Below, piece by piece: positions 5,673 to 8,225 of a DNA stretch of 8,225 nucleotides. Within the stretch, counting starts at the first letter, position 1. Each line of letters begins with the position of its first letter. The stretch lies in assembly GCA_030040035.1 (NCBI GenBank), contig JASHUJ010000017.1, forward strand, positions 1-8,225, in the 5' to 3' direction. The notes beneath the pieces are model-generated. The model saw nothing but the letters and a program-made list of their open reading frames with translations. It did not search any database and was not told the DNA's origin. The translations under genes and the position numbers were made by a program. This DNA comes from Thermoplasmata archaeon (lineage in GTDB: Archaea; Thermoplasmatota; Thermoplasmata; Lutacidiplasmatales; UBA184).

Positions 5673-6629
5673 ATGTCGGGGATACTGGTCGCGCTCGGAG
5701 GCAACGCGCTGCAGCGGTCCGGCGGGACCGGAACGTGGGAGGAAGCCCGTACGCAGATGCGCGCCACGGTGGGCGTACTCGCGGAGATCGCCGCGTCGGG
5801 TCGCGAGCTCGTGATCGCCCACGGCAACGGACCGCAGATCGGGGCCCTCCTGCGCCAGAACGAACTCGGAGCCCGGGACGTCCCGGCCCGGCCGATGGAC
5901 GTGCTCGGGGCCGAGACCCAGGGGCAGATCGGCTACCTGGTCCAGACCGAGCTCCCGCCGGCGCTGCGGCGAGTGGGCGTCGACCGTTCAGTGTTGACCG
6001 TGATCAGCCGAACGGAGGTCGCCTCCAACGACCCGGCCTTCGATCATCCGACCAAACCGGTGGGGCGTTTCTATTCCGAGGAAGAGGCCCGGGTCCTCCG
6101 CAAGCAGCAGGGGTGGATCATGCGCTACGACGGTGCGCGCGGCGGCTGGCGTCGCCTCGTGCCGTCTCCGCGACCGATCGCCTGGCTGGAGGGACCGGCG
6201 GTGCGACGCCTCCTTGAATCCGGGCTCGGGACCCGTTGGGTCCCGGTCGTCGCCGGCGGAGGCGGGATCCCCGTCGTGCGTCGCGAGGATGGCCGCTATG
6301 AGGGGGTCGAGGCCGTGATCGACAAGGATCTCGGCGCATCGCTCGTGGCCCGGGAGCTCGGTTTGGATACCTTCGCGGTCGTGACCGACGTTCCGGGCGC
6401 CGCGGTATCGTTCGGGCGGCCGACGGAGCGCTGGCTGGGAGAGGTGACCCTCGGCGAGCTCGAGGGGCACTTCGCCCGAGGTGAGTTCGCCGAAGGCAGC
6501 ATGGGCCCGAAGGTCGAAGCGGGCCTCCAATTCCTACGGGCCGGGGGCCGTCGGTTCGTGATCACCGACATCCCGTCGCTCGCTCGGGCGGTCGCGGGCG
6601 AGGCCGGGACCCGAGTCCGGCTCGACTAG
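5673..6629 (+). CDS. arcC: Carbamate kinase
   Basis: 318 residues from ATG 5673; the family signature begins at once (ILVALGGNAL, residues 4-13), which fixes the start. Carbamate kinase interconverts carbamoyl phosphate plus ADP with carbamate plus ATP in the cytosol. In the arginine deiminase pathway it makes ATP; in some archaea it has been linked to carbamoyl phosphate formation. Amino-acid-kinase family landmarks are all seen: AHGNGPQIG (49-57), DVLGAETQGQIGY (76-88), PTKPVG (126-131), VAGGGGIPV (193-201), VIDKDLGASLVA (215-226) and GSMGPKVEAG (275-284). Length is normal. No arginine deiminase or ornithine carbamoyltransferase gene lies in the window, so the pathway direction cannot be read from context. 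It is divergent from purB. Its last 96 nt are antisense to the reading frame of the convergent asparagine-synthase-like gene. Confidence 0.94.
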   Translation: MSGILVALGGNALQRSGGTGTWEEARTQMRATVGVLAEIAASGRELVIAHGNGPQIGALLRQNELGARDVPARPMDVLGAETQGQIGYLVQTELPPALRRVGVDRSVLTVISRTEVASNDPAFDHPTKPVGRFYSEEEARVLRKQQGWIMRYDGARGGWRRLVPSPRPIAWLEGPAVRRLLESGLGTRWVPVVAGGGGIPVVRREDGRYEGVEAVIDKDLGASLVARELGLDTFAVVTDVPGAAVSFGRPTERWLGEVTLGELEGHFARGEFAEGSMGPKVEAGLQFLRAGGRRFVITDIPSLARAVAGEAGTRVRLD

Positions 6630-7406
6630 GCGGGGCGACCGACCGACCTGGCGGAGCAGTCGATCGATCCCGCTCCCGTACTGGAGCGCCTTCTTCGGCC
6701 GCCGGGCAATCAGTGGGGGGAGCCCCCGGCTGATCGCCCAGGCCCGGAAGCAGCCCTTGCCGACCTGGCTCGAGAAGCGGACCTCGTCCGGGAGCCGCTT
6801 GACGGCCGAGAGGAATCGAGCGTCGAGGAACGGAGCGCGGATCTCGCGACCCAGTCTTTCGGCGATGCGGCGCGTTAGCGGCCAGTCGCGCTCGATGAGC
6901 TTGGTCAGATCGGCGTCCGAGCGCGCGCGAGCGGCCCCCGGGCTCAGCCCGCGAGAGTGAGCATAGCCCCCGAACAGCTCGTCGATCCCTTGCCCACACA
7001 CCAGCGTCCCCGGAGGGGATTTCGTCGCGGCGAGCGCGAGCGCGAGTTGGACGCTGCGCTCGAGATCGCTCACCCCTTGGAGGTCGGGCATCACGCGCCG
7101 GTCCACGTCCATCACCTCCCGCGCGTCGACCTCGAGGCCAAGCCATGACAGGCCCAAGAGGGAGGCGGCCGATCGGCCGGCCGCGAGGTCGTGACTTCCC
7201 TGGACCCCGAGCGTGAGCAGTCGAACATCGGGAGCACGGCGAAGTTCCCAGGCGAGCAATCCGGAGTCGACGCCCCCCGAGAAGAGGATCCTGAGTGGCG
7301 CGGGTGCGCGTCGCAGGTCCGCGAGCGCTTGGTCGAAGGCCTCGTCGAGGCCCGGCCAGGCGCCGGGTGACGTGAGGAGGATGCAGTGTCCCGGCGCTTC
7401 CTCCAT
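6534..7406 (-). CDS. Asparagine-synthase-like ATP pyrophosphatase (C-terminal domain only)
   Basis: 290 residues from ATG 7406. It matches only the synthetase half of asparagine synthetase B: the PP-loop SGGVDS (43-48), which binds ATP pyrophosphate, GQGIDELFGGY (138-148), corresponding to the GEGxDExFGGY block, and IRAPFLD (189-195). KKALQYGSG (238-246) is a further likely active-site block. The N-terminal glutaminase domain with its Cys nucleophile is absent, so the enzyme would need free ammonia, a separate glutaminase or another amine donor, and the substrate may not be aspartate. Domain homology appears to end near residue 254; the remaining 36 or so residues are Pro/Arg/Gly-rich and are largely the antisense of the arcC 3' end. 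It diverges from the HAD phosphatase gene across 64 nt, which hold a GATAAG-type weak promoter candidate. Family is clear, reaction not. Confidence 0.82.
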   Translation of the reverse strand: MEEAPGHCILLTSPGAWPGLDEAFDQALADLRRAPAPLRILFSGGVDSGLLAWELRRAPDVRLLTLGVQGSHDLAAGRSAASLLGLSWLGLEVDAREVMDVDRRVMPDLQGVSDLERSVQLALALAATKSPPGTLVCGQGIDELFGGYAHSRGLSPGAARARSDADLTKLIERDWPLTRRIAERLGREIRAPFLDARFLSAVKRLPDEVRFSSQVGKGCFRAWAISRGLPPLIARRPKKALQYGSGIDRLLRQVGRSPRLVEPDSGPGLARDRPSERRDVGDHEPTAPGP

Positions 7407-7441
7407 CGACGGCTCGATGCGTGGGCCGAACTCAGGTCAAG

Positions 7442-7448
7442 GCTTATC
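7442..7448 (+). promoter_or_regulatory. TATA-like box of HAD phosphatase gene
   Basis: GCTTATC preceded by CAAG; the CTTATC core is centred 25.5 nt before GTG 7471, the spacing expected for a leaderless archaeal message. On the opposite strand the same bases (GATAAG) lie about 39 nt before ATG 7406, so they might also serve the asparagine-synthase-like gene. Confidence 0.5.
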
Positions 7449-7470
7449 CTGCGCGGAGGCACCACTCCGT

Positions 7471-8052
7471 GTGGACCGATCCGCGGATTCGGCGCGTTCG
7501 ACGGCCCGCCGAGCCTTGTTCGTGGATCGGGACGGGACGCTCAACCCGGATCTTCATTACCTTCGAGACGCGTCGCTCCTCGAGCTCAACCGGGGCGTCG
7601 GGAACGCGCTCCGGCTCGCACGCGAGCACGGCTACCTCGTCATCTGTGTGACGAACCAATCCGGGATCGAGCGCGGTTACTATACGTCGCAGGAAGTCGA
7701 TCGCATCCACGAGCACCTGAACGAACTCTTGTCCCCCCACCGAGCCCATATCGACGCCTTCTACTACTGCCCGCATCGACCCGAGCGCGGCTGTGCCTGC
7801 CGCAAGCCGGGCACGCTGTTGTTCGAACGGGCCCGCGACGACTGGGGGATCGATTTCGCGACGAGCGCCGTCGTGGGGGACCGGGCCATCGACGTCCTGG
7901 CGGGGACGAAGTTGGGCCTGCTCAGCGGGATCGTGCGACCGCCGGGACACGAAGCGGCGATCGAAGCGGAACTTGCGGCCACGAGCGCGACGCCCGAAAT
8001 CCGCGCAGATTCGTTCGGGGCCGCCGTCGGCCGGGTCTTGGGCCGTGGCTGA
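7471..8052 (+). CDS. HAD phosphatase, GmhB/histidinol-phosphatase type
   Basis: 193 residues from GTG 7471. The frame is open further upstream, but that part is antisense to the neighbouring gene; GTG 7471 lies 25 nt after a TATA-like box and gives the normal GmhB-family length. HAD motif I is FVDRDGTLN with nucleophile D19 and acid/base D21. VTNQSGIERGYYT (60-72) is the family motif II block, and VGDRAIDVLAG (135-145) holds the metal-binding Asp residues 137 and 141. The zinc loop is CPHRPERGCACRKP, with C100, H102, C108 and C110, shorter between the ligand pairs than in E. coli GmhB. Members remove a phosphate from heptose bisphosphate or from histidinol phosphate; the motifs do not separate these, and no heptose or histidine gene is nearby. 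Other sugar-phosphate substrates are possible. A metal-dependent cytosolic phosphatase is secure. Confidence 0.9.
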   Translation: MDRSADSARSTARRALFVDRDGTLNPDLHYLRDASLLELNRGVGNALRLAREHGYLVICVTNQSGIERGYYTSQEVDRIHEHLNELLSPHRAHIDAFYYCPHRPERGCACRKPGTLLFERARDDWGIDFATSAVVGDRAIDVLAGTKLGLLSGIVRPPGHEAAIEAELAATSATPEIRADSFGAAVGRVLGRG

Positions 8053-8072
8053 CCGGTAGAAACTACGGGCCG

Positions 8073-8086
8073 GAAGCGCTTAAGTC
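8073..8086 (+). promoter_or_regulatory. Promoter of the 8119 gene (BRE/TATA-like)
   Basis: GAAGCGCTTAAGTC is identical to the 14-mer ahead of prefoldin beta. CTTAAG (8079-8084) is centred 37 nt before the proposed GTG 8119. Transcription would begin near 8108, and GAGGT at 8108-8112, 6 nt before the GTG, could act as ribosome-binding site. Confidence 0.5.
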
Positions 8087-8118
8087 CGAGTCCAATTGCG
8101 AGCGCGAGAGGTCACTTG

Positions 8119-8225
8119 GTGCTGGCTCTCGTCCCGGCGCTCGTCGGGATCGTCGCGACGGCCCTCCTTTCGACCGCCGCCGTCGCCGCGCGGGCGCTCA
8201 CACCGACCGCCGGGGGCGTCGCGGC
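8119..8225 (+). CDS. Membrane protein N-terminus, possibly DUF92/TMEM19 family
   Basis: The frame from GTG 8119 stays open to the window edge (35 complete codons). It begins MLALVPALVGIVATALLST, a hydrophobic helix of about 24 residues, then reads RALTPTAGGVAA. A first helix followed by ALTPxG is the pattern I know from the start of DUF92 (TIGR00297) proteins, a family of polytopic membrane proteins that includes plant and cyanobacterial phytyl-phosphate kinase. If right, it could work on isoprenoids, which would fit a genome region with a polyprenyl synthase, but only a small fragment is visible. TTG at 8116 is an alternative start. GAGGT at 8108-8112 supports GTG 8119. The family call is tentative; a membrane protein gene start is likely. 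Confidence 0.5.
   Translation, partial: MLALVPALVGIVATALLSTAAVAARALTPTAGGVA

Noticed and set aside
4967..5827. Minus-strand frame spanning purB and the purB/arcC spacer
   Set aside because: It reads through both TATA boxes and antisense to arcC, and is out of frame with the well-supported lyase.
7213..7470. Upstream extension of the HAD phosphatase to a start at 7213
   Set aside because: It would be entirely antisense to the PP-loop region of the neighbouring synthase-like gene and would add residues that the family lacks; GTG 7471 fits the TATA-like box and usual length.
8053..8070. Short hairpin GTAG-AAA-CTAC after the HAD gene as a terminator
   Set aside because: The stem is only 4 bp with a mismatch beyond it and no T-run follows; too weak to call.

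Overview
The window is a gene-dense, visibly GC-rich stretch of archaeal chromosome. The archaeal assignment rests on a prefoldin beta subunit, a KEOPS Pcc1 subunit, an isoprenyl diphosphate synthase next to them, and TATA-like boxes placed 24-29 nt ahead of start codons (the leaderless-transcript pattern). The proteins are Arg/Ala/Gly-rich rather than strongly acidic, which argues against a haloarchaeon. A high-GC, uncultured member of Thermoplasmatota or a similar lineage is my best guess, but it is only an inference.

Layout. Positions 1-2330 hold three minus-strand genes read leftward: a TPR protein (1206-2330), an orphan BtuF-like binding protein without a signal peptide (263-1171), and the start of a site-2-type membrane metalloprotease (1-266, cut by the window edge). 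The last two overlap by ATGA. Facing away from them is a polyprenyl diphosphate synthase (2387-3448, plus). One AT-rich box lies midway between its start codon and that of the TPR gene. The synthase converges, with only 6 nt between stops, on a minus-strand cluster running adenylosuccinate lyase (4180-5544), Pcc1 (3875-4183) and prefoldin beta (3455-3850). The lyase and Pcc1 overlap by 4 nt, and prefoldin has its own promoter-like box overlapping the Pcc1 stop codon. A 128-bp divergent spacer (5545-5672) carries two TATA boxes and a 22-bp imperfect palindrome. It leads to a carbamate kinase (5673-6629, plus). The carbamate kinase collides tail-to-tail with an asparagine-synthase-like ATP pyrophosphatase gene (6534-7406, minus), and the two share 96 nt. 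A GmhB-type HAD phosphatase (7471-8052, plus) diverges from the latter, and the start of a membrane protein, possibly DUF92 (8119 onward), closes the window.

Most of this is core archaeal metabolism: purine synthesis, tRNA t6A modification, protein folding and isoprenoid lipid synthesis. I see no CRISPR array, insertion sequence, tRNA, rRNA or phage-like gene. The parts that deserve attention are the promoter architecture, the orphan binding protein with four cysteines, the TPR protein with a possible degenerate nuclease-like head and a very basic tail, and the overlapping 3' ends at 6534-6629. I do not see evidence for a clearly new multi-gene system.
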